DNA from: Scytonema sp045865695
Lineage (GTDB): Bacteria > Cyanobacteriota > Cyanobacteriia > Cyanobacteriales > Nostocaceae
Direction of reading: 5' to 3'
Length of the DNA stretch: 64,000 bases
Assembly: GCF_045865695.1 (NCBI RefSeq)
Contig: NZ_BAACAP010000242.1
Coordinates: 1 to 64,000, forward strand
In this document: in pieces, positions 8,878 to 17,501 of the stretch
Numbering within the stretch: the first letter of the stretch is position 1
Layout of the letters: every line of letters begins with the position of its first letter
Translations under genes and position numbers: made by a program
Notes under the pieces: generated by a model
What the model saw: only the letters and a program-made list of their open reading frames with translations
Told to the model about the DNA's origin: nothing
Database searches by the model: none

Positions 8878-9213
8878 ATGAGCGAACAAGCTGTTGCCGA
8901 CACCGCGTTAGACAGATACGAATGCCGCGCCTGCGGTTATGTTTACGAACCCCAGAAAGGTGACGACAAGCACGATATTGCCCCAGGAACCTCTTTCGAC
9001 GAATTGCCCAACAGTTGGAAGTGTCCGGTTTGTAGTGCTAAGAAAGTTGCTTTTAACAACATTGGTCCCGCAGGGACTGCATCGGGCTTCCAAGAGAACC
9101 TTAAATATGGCTTGGGTGTCAATACTTTGACTCCAGGACAGAAAAACTTGCTGATTTTTGGTGCTTTGGCTCTTGCTTTCTTGTTGTTTATGAGTCTTTA
9201 TGGCTTAAAGTAA
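8878..9213 (+). CDS. rubA: membrane-anchored rubredoxin RubA
   Basis: A 111-aa protein with a rubredoxin domain that binds one Fe through CRACGY and CPVCSA, a linker, and one C-terminal transmembrane helix (LLIFGALALAFLLFMSLYG). In cyanobacteria and algae RubA is needed for photosystem assembly and is linked to ycf48 and psbEFLJ, as here. First gene of the set. Confidence 0.95.
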   Translation: MSEQAVADTALDRYECRACGYVYEPQKGDDKHDIAPGTSFDELPNSWKCPVCSAKKVAFNNIGPAGTASGFQENLKYGLGVNTLTPGQKNLLIFGALALAFLLFMSLYGLK

Positions 9214-9292
9214 AAATGCTCTTCAAAGCCTTGAGGTCTGCATTTTCACAGAATTAGGTAAACAAATTTAGATTAGAAACTGACGAATAGAA

Positions 9293-10312
9293 ATGTTTTC
9301 AATTGCAAAATCTTGGCAGCGTTTATTAGCTTTATTTGCAGTTATCCTCGCGTGCGTGGGATGTAGTAAGGTTCCTTCAACTTCTTACAACCCTTGGGAA
9401 GTGATTTCTGTACCAACACAGGCAAAACTTCTCGATATTGCCTTTAATGACCCCCAACACGGTTTTTTGGTGGGTAGCAATGCTACTCTGTTGGAAACTC
9501 AAGACGGTGGTTCCACTTGGCAACCTGTAGAATTACAATTGGAAGACCAACGGTATCGTTTTAACACTGTTAGTTTTTCAGGCAAGGAAGGATGGATCGC
9601 CGGAGAACCTTCTTTGTTACTCCATACTGTTGATGGAGGTCATTCTTGGTCGCGGATTCCTCTCAATGAAAAACTACCAGGTAACCCCATTAAGATTGTC
9701 GCCCTAGGAAAATACTCTGCTGAAATGGCAACAGATGTGGGTGCTATATACAAAACTACCGATGCAGGTCTGAATTGGAAAGCTCAGGTAGAGCAAGCTG
9801 TGGGAGTGGTTCGTAATATGAAACGCTCTCCTGATGGGAAATACGTTGCAGTTTCTGCTAAGGGTAACTTTTACTCCACTTGGGAACCAGGACAAACTGC
9901 TTGGGTTCCTCACAACCGCAACAGTTCCCGACGTGTCGAAAACATGGGATTCACGAGCGACGGGCAAATGTGGATGCTAGCACGGGGCGGTCAAATTCAG
10001 TTTAGCGACCCAGCAGATCCTGAAAAGTGGCTCGACACTCAATTCCCAGAACTTTCCACAAGTTGGGGTTTACTGGATTTAGCTTATCGCGACAGCAATG
10101 AAATTTGGATGGGTGGCGGTAGCGGTAATTTGATGCGTAGCCCTGACGCTGGCAAAACTTGGGAAAAAGATCGTGATGTTGAAAGCGTTCCCGCGAATTT
10201 CTACAAAATTGTCTTTTTGAACCCGAAACAAGGTTTTGCGATCGGCGATCGCGGTGTCTTACTAAAATATAATTCCAGTGTTGCAAGTACTGCCAAGTCT
10301 GAAGCAGCCTAG
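9293..10312 (+). CDS. ycf48: photosystem II assembly factor Ycf48/HCF136
   Basis: A 339-aa protein of the Ycf48 seven-bladed propeller family, which helps assemble the D1-containing PSII reaction-centre precursor on the lumen side. The N-terminus has a signal segment and a cysteine (LACVGCSK, about C24) fitting a lipoprotein. Repeating GFLVG, GWIAGEPS and GFAIGDRG motifs with TxDGGxxW turns mark the blades. It stands between rubA and psbE in the conserved order. Confidence 0.95.
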   Translation: MFSIAKSWQRLLALFAVILACVGCSKVPSTSYNPWEVISVPTQAKLLDIAFNDPQHGFLVGSNATLLETQDGGSTWQPVELQLEDQRYRFNTVSFSGKEGWIAGEPSLLLHTVDGGHSWSRIPLNEKLPGNPIKIVALGKYSAEMATDVGAIYKTTDAGLNWKAQVEQAVGVVRNMKRSPDGKYVAVSAKGNFYSTWEPGQTAWVPHNRNSSRRVENMGFTSDGQMWMLARGGQIQFSDPADPEKWLDTQFPELSTSWGLLDLAYRDSNEIWMGGGSGNLMRSPDAGKTWEKDRDVESVPANFYKIVFLNPKQGFAIGDRGVLLKYNSSVASTAKSEAA

Positions 10313-10331
10313 GTATTTATCCTGTTTTCTG

Positions 10332-10361
10332 AGAAAGAGGTTACGAGGTGTAACTCTTTCT
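10332..10361 (+). terminator. hairpin between ycf48 and psbE
   Basis: AGAAAGAGGTTAC pairs with GTAACTCTTTCT with one bulged G, followed by TTAACTTT. It could end or attenuate rubA-ycf48 transcription, or protect the 5' end of a psbEFLJ mRNA that starts just downstream. Confidence 0.5.
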
Positions 10362-10416
10362 TAACTTTGTAGGATAATGATCTCAATAGCAATCTTTATT
10401 GAAGGTAGGGATATAA

Positions 10417-10668
10417 ATGTCAGGAACTACTGGGGAACGTCCATTTGGGGACATCATCACTAGCATTCGTTACTGGGTCATCCACAGCATCACCATTCCC
10501 GCACTTTTTGTTGCAGGTTGGTTATTTGTCAGCACGGGTTTGGCATACGACGTGTTCGGGACACCTCGCCCTAACGAATACTACACGCAAACACGGCAAG
10601 AGTTGCCAATTGTAGATAACCGTTTTGATGCAAAACAACAAGTACAGCAATTTAGTAACACAAAGTAG
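10417..10668 (+). CDS. psbE: cytochrome b559 alpha subunit
   Basis: An 83-aa PSII reaction-centre protein with one membrane helix. The haem-ligating His is in VIHSITIPALFVAGW, and the lumenal tail begins DVFGTPRPNEYY. The start is set by the conserved MSGTTGERPF N-terminus. First of psbE-F-L-J. Confidence 0.98.
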   Translation: MSGTTGERPFGDIITSIRYWVIHSITIPALFVAGWLFVSTGLAYDVFGTPRPNEYYTQTRQELPIVDNRFDAKQQVQQFSNTK

Positions 10669-10677
10669 TTTCAAATT

Positions 10678-10815
10678 ATGACAAGCGGAAATAACATCAA
10701 TCAACCAATTACCTATCCCATTTTTACAGTTAGATGGCTTGCCGTTCACACCCTAGCAGTACCAACCGTCTTCTTTTTGGGTGCCATTGCTGCAATGCAG
10801 TTTATTCAACGCTAG
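10678..10815 (+). CDS. psbF: cytochrome b559 beta subunit
   Basis: A 45-aa one-helix protein. RWLAVHTLAVP contains the haem-ligand His that pairs with PsbE. Starts 9 bp after the psbE stop. Confidence 0.97.
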   Translation: MTSGNNINQPITYPIFTVRWLAVHTLAVPTVFFLGAIAAMQFIQR

Positions 10816-10824
10816 GAGAAAATC

Positions 10825-10944
10825 ATGGATAGAAATACCAATCCCAACAACCAGCCGGTTGAGTTGAACCGGACTTCATTGTACCTAGGACTATTACTCG
10901 TCTTTGTTCTAGGAATTCTGTTTTCCAGTTACTTCTTTAACTAA
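10825..10944 (+). CDS. psbL: photosystem II protein L
   Basis: A 39-aa one-helix PSII subunit (NQPVELNRTSLYLGLLLVFV), preceded by AGGAGAA. Nine bp separate it from psbF. Confidence 0.97.
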   Translation: MDRNTNPNNQPVELNRTSLYLGLLLVFVLGILFSSYFFN

Positions 10945-11017
10945 CTGGAACGACCGTTATCCGTCGAGTGTTGATGTCTGAAATTGTATTGTGTATTCAT
11001 TAAGGGAGGAAAAATCA

Positions 11018-11137
11018 GTGTCTGGAAGTGGCAGAATTCCCCTCTGGGTTGTAGCGACAATCGCAGGGTTAGGCGTAATCACAGTTTTAGGTATTTTCTT
11101 CTACGGCGCTTACGCTGGTCTCGGTTCTTCTATCTAA
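11018..11137 (+). CDS. psbJ: photosystem II protein J
   Basis: A 39-aa one-helix PSII subunit (SGSGRIPLWVVATIAGLGVI, then FYGAYAGLGSS). The start is GTG at 11018, with AGGGAGGA just upstream; there is no ATG in frame before it. Last gene of psbEFLJ. Confidence 0.95.
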   Translation: MSGSGRIPLWVVATIAGLGVITVLGIFFYGAYAGLGSSI

Positions 11138-11173
11138 CTAATAGTTAGTAGTTGATTTTTACAAATAACAACT

Positions 11174-11201
11174 GTAGGGGCGCAATGCATTGCGCCCCTA
11201 C
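11174..11201. repeat. perfect 28-bp palindrome after psbJ
   Basis: GTAGGGGCGCAATG and its exact complement meet at ATGCAT. It lies between convergent psbJ and the psaI-like gene and could serve as a bidirectional terminator. A close copy with a looser centre lies at about 33897-33945, so it is a dispersed repeat. Confidence 0.7.
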
Positions 11202-11237
11202 TAACTATTTGCTAATTACCTACTAACCATTTGCTAA

Positions 11238-11351
11238 TTAACCGATATCGTCACGTTCAATGTATAGCAACATAAACGCCGATACTATACCGGGAAATAG
11301 CAAAACCGTTAGGGGTACAAGGATGGCAGGCAAGAATGCAGCTGAGTACAT
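11238..11351 (-). CDS. psaI: photosystem I subunit VIII-like small protein
   Basis: A 37-aa one-helix protein starting MYSAAFLPAILVPL and ending LLYIERDD. The FLPxILVP, LFP and LxYIE spacing is that of PsaI, the small subunit at the trimerisation face of photosystem I. It is convergent with psbJ. The match is by eye; another small thylakoid protein is possible. Confidence 0.55.
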   Translation of the reverse strand: MYSAAFLPAILVPLTVLLFPGIVSAFMLLYIERDDIG

Positions 11352-11484
11352 ACAAATTCCTCTTAAATTGAGCAACAATTCATTTAGGAGCTTACTGCAA
11401 ATTCTGTCCTGTTTTTTTGAACTCTAAAGATTTTTAACAAATTGGGCGATTGGTTAATTGTAAAGATTTTTAACAAAATTGGTT

Positions 11485-11507
11485 AGGGACTCCAAATAAA
11501 AAAATGG
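11485..11507 (+). mobile_element. solo end of the AGGGAYTTCCAA MITE family
   Basis: AGGGACTCCAAATAAAAAAA repeats the left end of the element at 4922 with one T missing. No right end follows before the gene ending at 11550. A fragment of the dispersed CGCAGATGCAC repeat adjoins it. Confidence 0.45.
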
Positions 11508-11549
11508 AACCGCAGATGCACAGCAAAGCACGCGGATGTAGCTAGTTCT

Positions 11550-13988
11550 TTAAATTCCTAGAAGTTCGTCTGGTCGTAACTGCGGTAAGTCTGGAGGAAC
11601 AACGGTTTTCTGTATGGAAACTTTGTCACTTTCTTGTTTAGTAGCCATGTTGAGTGCGATCGCTTCCAACCGAATCTCCAGACACCCATAAGGAACGTTG
11701 ATGTGAATGAGTTCTTCCATACCGCCCGAAATCAGAGGTAGGAAATTTATCAACCAACGAGGACCATCTATTAACTGACGAGTTTGGCAATCTTCTACCC
11801 AGAACTTCACAGCTAATTCAGAACGACGTTCGGTTAGCCGCACCCGCAACATAACAGATTTTCCAGAAATTAATTCGCCTTTTGGTAAATATATTTGAGG
11901 AACAGGTAGCAGTTCTGCCATCGCTGATGCTGTAGGCAATACGATAGGTAAATCCGATGCAGTTTGTTCCTCGTGCTGTACGAGATTGGGTGTTGAAAGA
12001 TCGGGTAATGGCTCATCAAAATTATCATCTACCACTATTTCTTGTGCTAACAAGGTGAATCGTGCTTTACTGTAAGGGGAAGTGGTAACGGGTAAGTTAT
12101 TCGTTGATTTTACAGATAATTCCTCAGAGACCTCTGCTATAACATTTGTTGCAACGTCTGGCTGTATGACTGTATACGCTTCTTGTGACTCCGCAACTGC
12201 ACCTGCTTGTGTCTGCACTTCCTCTGATGACTTGCGAGCTTCCTCTTCCTGCGTCTCCTTTTCCTCTTCTACTGAAATAGGAACAGTATCAATATCATAA
12301 TAGTCTTGGTCTCTTAAATTAATTGGTTCGGGAATAGCATACCCTTGACTTTGCATCCACTGTCTAATTAGAGGAGATGTGCTAGGCTCGCCTGTGACTA
12401 TTAAATCAGAACTAGATACAGGAAAAATTTCAATAAGCGATCGCTTTTGAGATTCTCTCTCTTCTTCTCCTAATGGTGATGAATCTTGCTCTAGAGATCG
12501 ATCTTGGGTTTGTGTCTCTTCAACATTAGGTTGAGAAATATCTTGTTTGAGAGGTTCGTTTTGAACTTGCGTATCTCCTACCTCTAATTGAGCGAAATCT
12601 TCATAAGGAGTTTCAACTATTTCCTGTTGATTACTAACTAGTGGTTGAAAATTAAATAACTCCAAAGGTTTACTTTCAACTTTTTGCCCGTCACTGATGA
12701 ACGCTTTTATTTGCCTTAAATATGGAAAAGTCGTGCTTCGAGTTCTTACATAACCAATATCATCTGCACTCGACAAAGTAGGAACAACAGCACCAGGGGA
12801 GAGCGCCTTATTTTGCATTGAAGAAATTCTTGGCAATTGAGGTGATGATTGACGGCTAGAATCCTTATGAATTTTGGGCGGTAGAGTTTTATTAGGAATA
12901 GGATTGACAGCGAGAGGCTCAGATATTTTCGCTGTTTTAACGAGATTAAAAAATTCTAATCCTATTGGTATATTAGACTTTTTAGCTTCAGACGTTGCAA
13001 ATAAACCAACTTCTTGAGTGTCTTCTACTATGTCTGATTCCTTATAAGATGTAGCGCTAACTGCTAATAAATCTGCTACATCTGCTGTAATTGTAAAAGA
13101 CTCTCTCGCTAACAATAAAGTTTTGCTACCCAGCGAGATTGTACCATACAAACTAATTTCTGCTAAAATGAGTTTAGATACACATTCAACCGGAATTTCA
13201 ATAGAGCATCGAATATTAAAAGGTAACGACTTTTCTGGTAAAGACTGACGCACTCTTCTGATCAATTCAGAAGCTTGTGGCGAATACAACTCAATTCTAA
13301 TCTCACCACTATAAATTCTTTCATAATCAATTGACTCTTTTAACTTCACATATCCATTAATTGTAAGAGTTTGCCCCCAAGATACGGTGTATATTTCCCG
13401 ATCTAACACTAGAGAAAGGAGACATTCCAGTATAGCTAAAGAATCTTCAGCAGTTTCTTCACCCACTAGCACTGCTTCCGAATCTGGTAAAGCTAATTCA
13501 ATCAAATTGTTTAAAATTTGCTCTGCAGTTTCTCCTTTCAGCCATACTGGGTTAACAGGCAGAATATCTTCATCCCGTTCATCATCGCTATCAGCAGCAA
13601 GTACCTCCTTACTCTCTTGTCCTGCTTGCCCAATTGTTACCTTGGGAAGGACTTGTAACCGAATATCCTGTTGCCAAGACGTACCGAGAACATCCGACAC
13701 GAGATTGCTCGAACAACGCAACTCCCAAATTCCAGGCTTGAGGTAGGTAAAAGGAATCACTGCCATTAAGCCATCAGAATTTACGCGACGCGATCGCCTT
13801 TGGATGCGTCGCTTAGGTGGCATCTCTAAAGTCGAAGTATGAGCAATCCGTACCTCCACATCCATGTTAGTACGATTTGAGCGAGCGACAATTCTGTACC
13901 GCCCCTCGGTAATTTCTTCGGTGGGTGATTCCAATGGACGCCAAGAGCGATCGCCTTGTTGCTGAATGAGAAATTGCCAGTTTTCCAT
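11550..13988 (-). CDS. large conserved hypothetical protein, 812 aa
   Basis: Not recognised as a named family. The N-terminal 120 residues look like a beta-sandwich (VPFTY-like strands: VIPFTYLKPGIWELRCSS). Residues about 200-320 are again beta-rich, residues about 330-640 are low-complexity and rich in Ser, Glu and Gln, and the last 110 residues form another beta domain (PKGELISGKSVMLRVRL). There is no signal peptide or membrane helix. The layout suggests a scaffold or surface-binding protein made of Ig-like domains around a disordered middle. Confidence 0.7.
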   Translation of the reverse strand: MENWQFLIQQQGDRSWRPLESPTEEITEGRYRIVARSNRTNMDVEVRIAHTSTLEMPPKRRIQRRSRRVNSDGLMAVIPFTYLKPGIWELRCSSNLVSDVLGTSWQQDIRLQVLPKVTIGQAGQESKEVLAADSDDERDEDILPVNPVWLKGETAEQILNNLIELALPDSEAVLVGEETAEDSLAILECLLSLVLDREIYTVSWGQTLTINGYVKLKESIDYERIYSGEIRIELYSPQASELIRRVRQSLPEKSLPFNIRCSIEIPVECVSKLILAEISLYGTISLGSKTLLLARESFTITADVADLLAVSATSYKESDIVEDTQEVGLFATSEAKKSNIPIGLEFFNLVKTAKISEPLAVNPIPNKTLPPKIHKDSSRQSSPQLPRISSMQNKALSPGAVVPTLSSADDIGYVRTRSTTFPYLRQIKAFISDGQKVESKPLELFNFQPLVSNQQEIVETPYEDFAQLEVGDTQVQNEPLKQDISQPNVEETQTQDRSLEQDSSPLGEEERESQKRSLIEIFPVSSSDLIVTGEPSTSPLIRQWMQSQGYAIPEPINLRDQDYYDIDTVPISVEEEKETQEEEARKSSEEVQTQAGAVAESQEAYTVIQPDVATNVIAEVSEELSVKSTNNLPVTTSPYSKARFTLLAQEIVVDDNFDEPLPDLSTPNLVQHEEQTASDLPIVLPTASAMAELLPVPQIYLPKGELISGKSVMLRVRLTERRSELAVKFWVEDCQTRQLIDGPRWLINFLPLISGGMEELIHINVPYGCLEIRLEAIALNMATKQESDKVSIQKTVVPPDLPQLRPDELLGI

Positions 13989-14111
13989 TGTGACTGATAC
14001 AGAAAAGATAAAGCCGCTTTTGTATAACTTGCAAGAGCTTGCTGACAGTTTAGCTCAATGCACTACCGAAAGTGTTATTTTTTTATCCAAGTATTGAAAG
14101 ATTTTTGAATT

Positions 14112-14852
14112 ATGTCTAATTCACTAAGTTCATCACCCATACTCGAAGCGAAAAACATCCGTGCTGGGTACATTAAAGATGTGGATATCCTGCAAGGCGT
14201 TAATTTTCGGGTAGACCCCGGAGAATTGGTTACAGTTATCGGTCCCAATGGTGCGGGGAAATCTACATTGGCAAAAACCATCTTTGGGCTTTTAACTCCC
14301 CATACAGGCACAATTACATTTAAAGGTGAAAATATTGCTGGGTTAAAGTCAAACCAAATCGTTCAACGAGGAATGTGCTACGTACCACAAATTGCCAATG
14401 TTTTTCCTTCCTTAAGCGTGGAAGAAAACTTAGAAATGGGAGCTTTTGTCCGTAATATTCCCCTGAAACCGCTTAAAGACAAAATATTTGCCATGTTTCC
14501 TAGGTTAAGCGATCGCCGTCAGCAACGAGCTGGTACGTTATCAGGTGGGGAACGTCAGATGTTAGCAATGGGTAAAGCATTGATGTTAGAACCGAGTTTA
14601 TTACTACTTGATGAACCCTCTGCTGCATTATCTCCCATACTTGTCACCCAAGTGTTCGAGCAAATTAAACAAATCAACCAAAGCGGTACAGCAATTGTAC
14701 TTGTAGAACAAAATGCCCGGAAAGCTTTAGAAATGGCGCATCGCGGTTATGTACTAGAGTCCGGGCGCGATGCAATTTCCGGTCCCGGTTTAGAATTACT
14801 CAACGATCCCAAAGTCGGCGAATTGTATTTAGGGGCTGGGAAGAGACACTAA
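14112..14852 (+). CDS. ABC transporter ATP-binding protein, LivF type
   Basis: A 246-aa ATPase of the branched-chain or neutral amino-acid importer class. Visible: Walker A GPNGAGKST, Q-loop YVPQIANVFPSLSVEENL, signature LSGGERQMLA, Walker B LLLLDEPSAAL and the switch His region. In heterocystous cyanobacteria the matching subunit of the neutral amino-acid system is NatE. No permease or binding protein lies next to it, so it works with subunits encoded elsewhere. Confidence 0.85.
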   Translation: MSNSLSSSPILEAKNIRAGYIKDVDILQGVNFRVDPGELVTVIGPNGAGKSTLAKTIFGLLTPHTGTITFKGENIAGLKSNQIVQRGMCYVPQIANVFPSLSVEENLEMGAFVRNIPLKPLKDKIFAMFPRLSDRRQQRAGTLSGGERQMLAMGKALMLEPSLLLLDEPSAALSPILVTQVFEQIKQINQSGTAIVLVEQNARKALEMAHRGYVLESGRDAISGPGLELLNDPKVGELYLGAGKRH

Positions 14853-14884
14853 CCATTAACAATTTATTAAACCGGTGAAGTACA

Positions 14885-14912
14885 TACATCGACTGCTAGG
14901 CAGTACGATGTA
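14885..14912 (-). repeat. right-end hairpin of IS200/IS605-type element
   Basis: TACATCG and CGATGTA enclose an inner stem ACTGC-TAG-GCAGT with one bulged A, just past the tnpB stop. Such subterminal hairpins are recognised by the TnpA transposase and form part of the guide RNA at the 3' end of tnpB. Confidence 0.6.
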
Positions 14913-15915
14913 GGCTTCGAGTAAACTCTCGAATTTCCTTGAGGATACTCATAGAATCCGAAGACTCTATTATCAATTTCCCCCGACGGCTTTTTATAGT
15001 AGGGAAAACTCCCAACCCTACTCGTTTGATGTTGACTGCCGCATTGATATCACGGCAGATAATGCCAACATTGCACGCTTGACAATCATGAATTCTATCT
15101 GACAAATCTTTCAGGACATAGGCATCACAATTGCAACAAATTTGGCTCGTGTAGTTTGGTTTTATCTTGATAACCTGCCCCCCAGTTTTCTCGACTATGT
15201 AAGACAAGATATCAACAAACTGACCGAACCCCGCATCCAAAAAACTTTTGTTTAATCCACTTTTTTGAGATTGATGATTTGGTAAAAACTTTCCGTTCTC
15301 ATCAAGTTTCGCTTTATTCCTTAAGGTAAGATTTTTTAAGTCTAAGTCCTCTACAAAAAATATCTTTTTACCAATCCTTGTTAACCGATGACTTGCTTTG
15401 AAGTGATGGTCTTTACGACAACGCGCAATTTTCTGATGTAACTTAGCTTCCTTCTTTACTAACTTACGTCGTTGAGCACTCCCCTTTTTTTTAGTAGACT
15501 TCTTTTGTAATATCTTTACTAGTTTATCTTGGTTTTTACGAAATGCTTTTACAGAGGGTAGTAGTTCGCCTTCCGAAGTTGCAATGAAAACATCGCCCTC
15601 TAGTACTGCATCTAGACCACTAGAATTATTAACAGTTGGTACGATTTTGATAGATGGGTTATTGGGTACTGATTTGTCTTCCAATGACAGCGTTATATAC
15701 CATCCATCTGCTTTCTTTGAAACAATACAAGTTTTGACCTTGAACCCATCAGGTATCGGTCTATGAAAGATTATTTCTATCTCCCCTATCTTAGGAAGTT
15801 TAATGAATTTCCCATTAATCCACCTATCTAAAACTTGAGTGTAAGTGAATGACTTAAAAGTTGATTCAGATTTAAATCTGGGTTTGCCACAATGAAGGAT
15901 ACAACCATGACACAC
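14896..15915 (-). CDS. tnpB: TnpB (IS200/IS605 OrfB), N-terminally truncated
   Basis: A 339-aa RNA-guided endonuclease of the transposon-associated TnpB family. RuvC residues are visible: Asp in SSGLDAVLEGD, Glu in FFVEDLDLKNL and Asp in ICRDINAAVNI. A zinc finger is formed by CCNC and CQAC. The frame opens in the middle of the usual KPRFKS segment, so about 80 N-terminal residues are missing, and no tnpA is nearby. It is probably an immobile relic; the nuclease core looks whole. Confidence 0.8.
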   Translation of the reverse strand: MCHGCILHCGKPRFKSESTFKSFTYTQVLDRWINGKFIKLPKIGEIEIIFHRPIPDGFKVKTCIVSKKADGWYITLSLEDKSVPNNPSIKIVPTVNNSSGLDAVLEGDVFIATSEGELLPSVKAFRKNQDKLVKILQKKSTKKKGSAQRRKLVKKEAKLHQKIARCRKDHHFKASHRLTRIGKKIFFVEDLDLKNLTLRNKAKLDENGKFLPNHQSQKSGLNKSFLDAGFGQFVDILSYIVEKTGGQVIKIKPNYTSQICCNCDAYVLKDLSDRIHDCQACNVGIICRDINAAVNIKRVGLGVFPTIKSRRGKLIIESSDSMSILKEIREFTRSLHRTA

Positions 15916-15971
15916 ATCATTGAAGATTTTATAGATTCATTAAAAATACCGGAAATTGGCAATTCCTCTAG

Positions 15972-16016
15972 CACCCCGCTCTCTCGTTGACCGACGGTCA
16001 ACGAGAGAGCGGGGTG
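15972..16016. repeat. perfect 21-bp inverted repeat with 3-nt loop
   Basis: CACCCCGCTCTC...TTGACC (15972-15992) pairs exactly with 15996-16016 around GAC; CTAG lies on both outer sides. It sits between tnpB and the carbonic anhydrase. No T-run follows. Confidence 0.75.
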
Positions 16017-16185
16017 ACTAGCCTCAAAAGCAAGGGACTTCATCCCGACACCCATCTGAAACAGATAAGGTGCGGGATTCTGACCAAAATAGTTAAATCT
16101 TAACTCTTACGCCCTTAGAGATTTTGGTATGTTCCAGTCAACAACCAAGCTGTTATCAGTTGGATTCATTTACCGAGAAATATTA

Positions 16186-16899
16186 ATGAGTCGAATTAAT
16201 GGATTTGTAGGGCGTCGTAATTTTTTACTAGGTGTAGCTGGCTTTGCTACAGCTGGTAGCTTACTCTGGTATCAACGACAAACTTCCATATTACAAGCAG
16301 ATGCAGATACAAATCCAGTCAATCCCCATCCAGTCACAGCTACAGAAGCTCTCAAACGCTTGCTGGAAGGGAACCAACGATTTGTAGAGCGAGAGCGTAA
16401 ATATCCCAATCAATCTCTTAAAGACGTACAATTGCTAGCAAAAGGTCAGTATCCTTTTGCAGCAGTATTAGGTTGTTCGGATTCTAGAGTACCGACGGAA
16501 ATTATCTTTGACCAAGGGCTTGGAAATCTCTTTGTCGTGCGTGTTGCAGGGAATGTCGCTAGCGATATGGCGGTAGGAAGTTTGGAATATGCCACATCAG
16601 TTTTAGGTTCTCAATTGATAGTCGTTTTGGGTCATAAAAAATGCGGTGCTGTCATGGCAGCACTTCAAGAGAAACCAGCGCCCGGTAGGATTAACTCTAT
16701 TATCGAGGGAATCAAACCAGCTGTTGCAAGAGTTAGATTAAGCAAAGGCGAGAATGCGATCGCGGCTAATATTAAATATCAGGCAGAAAAGCTAAAGAGT
16801 CAATCGACGATTTTGGCTAATCTGATTCGGGTAGGCAAATTGCAGGTTGTAAGTGCTTGTTACGATATTGATACTGGTAAGGTAATTTTTAAAACGTAG
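16186..16899 (+). CDS. beta-carbonic anhydrase, exported
   Basis: Interconverts CO2 and bicarbonate. Zinc-site motifs of the beta class are present: Cys and Asp-Arg in GCSDSRVP, and His and Cys in LGHKKCGA. The N-terminus carries a twin-arginine signal (GRRNFLLGVAGFATAGSL), so it should act in the periplasm or thylakoid lumen. ATG 16186 places the signal at the N-terminus; an upstream ATG at 16129 would add 19 residues. Possible role in supplying inorganic carbon. Confidence 0.88.
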   Translation: MSRINGFVGRRNFLLGVAGFATAGSLLWYQRQTSILQADADTNPVNPHPVTATEALKRLLEGNQRFVERERKYPNQSLKDVQLLAKGQYPFAAVLGCSDSRVPTEIIFDQGLGNLFVVRVAGNVASDMAVGSLEYATSVLGSQLIVVLGHKKCGAVMAALQEKPAPGRINSIIEGIKPAVARVRLSKGENAIAANIKYQAEKLKSQSTILANLIRVGKLQVVSACYDIDTGKVIFKT

Positions 16900-17035
16900 G
16901 ATTACTGAGAAGGAGCTTAGCATTTTAAATATAGCTCCTCTTTCTTCTCAAATTATAGAGTTATTTTTCATACTAAATTGGGTATAAGTACTAAGACGGT
17001 TAGCTAATAGTCAGTGTCATAGTGGTGAAGTATAA

Positions 17036-17449
17036 ATGGTAAGAGTAAGGAACCGCACCCTTAACGCAGACAGACGCAGATGGGAATTGAATGAGATTAC
17101 AGAAAGGATTATTGGTTGTTCTTTTACAGTTGGAAGATATTTGGGATGTGGATTCTTGGAAAAGGTTTATGAGAATGCCTTAACTTATGAGTTAAGACAA
17201 GCTGGGTTGTTTGTTGAACAACAGTATGAGATTGAGGTACAATATAAGGACGTAGTTGTTGGGAAATTCGTAGCCGATTTATTAGTAGAAAAACGTGTGT
17301 TAGTCGAACTGAAAGCTGTAAAATATTTAGATGAAATCTATTTTGCACAATGCCTCAACTACCTAAAAGCAACAAATCTTAACATATGCCTATTAATCAA
17401 CTTTGGGAATCCAAAAGTAGAATTTAAACGTATCGTTCAAAACCTATAA
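17036..17449 (+). CDS. GxxExxY family protein
   Basis: A 137-aa member of the GxxExxY family, with a PD-(D/E)XK-like fold: GFLEKVYENAL, FVADLLVEKRVLVELKAVK and a C-terminal LLINFG segment. No activity is established. Codons 6-12 lie in the left arm of a perfect 20-bp inverted repeat whose right arm follows the gene, so the N-terminus (RTLNADRRRW) is encoded by the repeat itself. Confidence 0.8.
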   Translation: MVRVRNRTLNADRRRWELNEITERIIGCSFTVGRYLGCGFLEKVYENALTYELRQAGLFVEQQYEIEVQYKDVVVGKFVADLLVEKRVLVELKAVKYLDEIYFAQCLNYLKATNLNICLLINFGNPKVEFKRIVQNL

Positions 17450-17491
17450 TTTCTGTATTCATCCGCGTGCATCTGCGTTAAGGGTGCGGTT
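17051..17491. mobile_element. gene-sized unit with 20-bp terminal inverted repeats
   Basis: AACCGCACCCTTAACGCAGA (17051-17070) is exactly repeated in inverse at 17472-17491. The 441-bp unit contains almost the whole GxxExxY gene and nothing else. Related CCGCGTGxATCTGCG repeats lie at 11510-11540 and 44915-44946. Confidence 0.65.
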
Positions 17492-17501
17492 AAAAACAAT
17501 C

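Noticed and set aside
17484..17501. GTG 17484 as the start of the JAMM peptidase
   Set aside because: It lies inside the terminal inverted repeat of the preceding unit; GTG 17502 gives a normal N-terminus.
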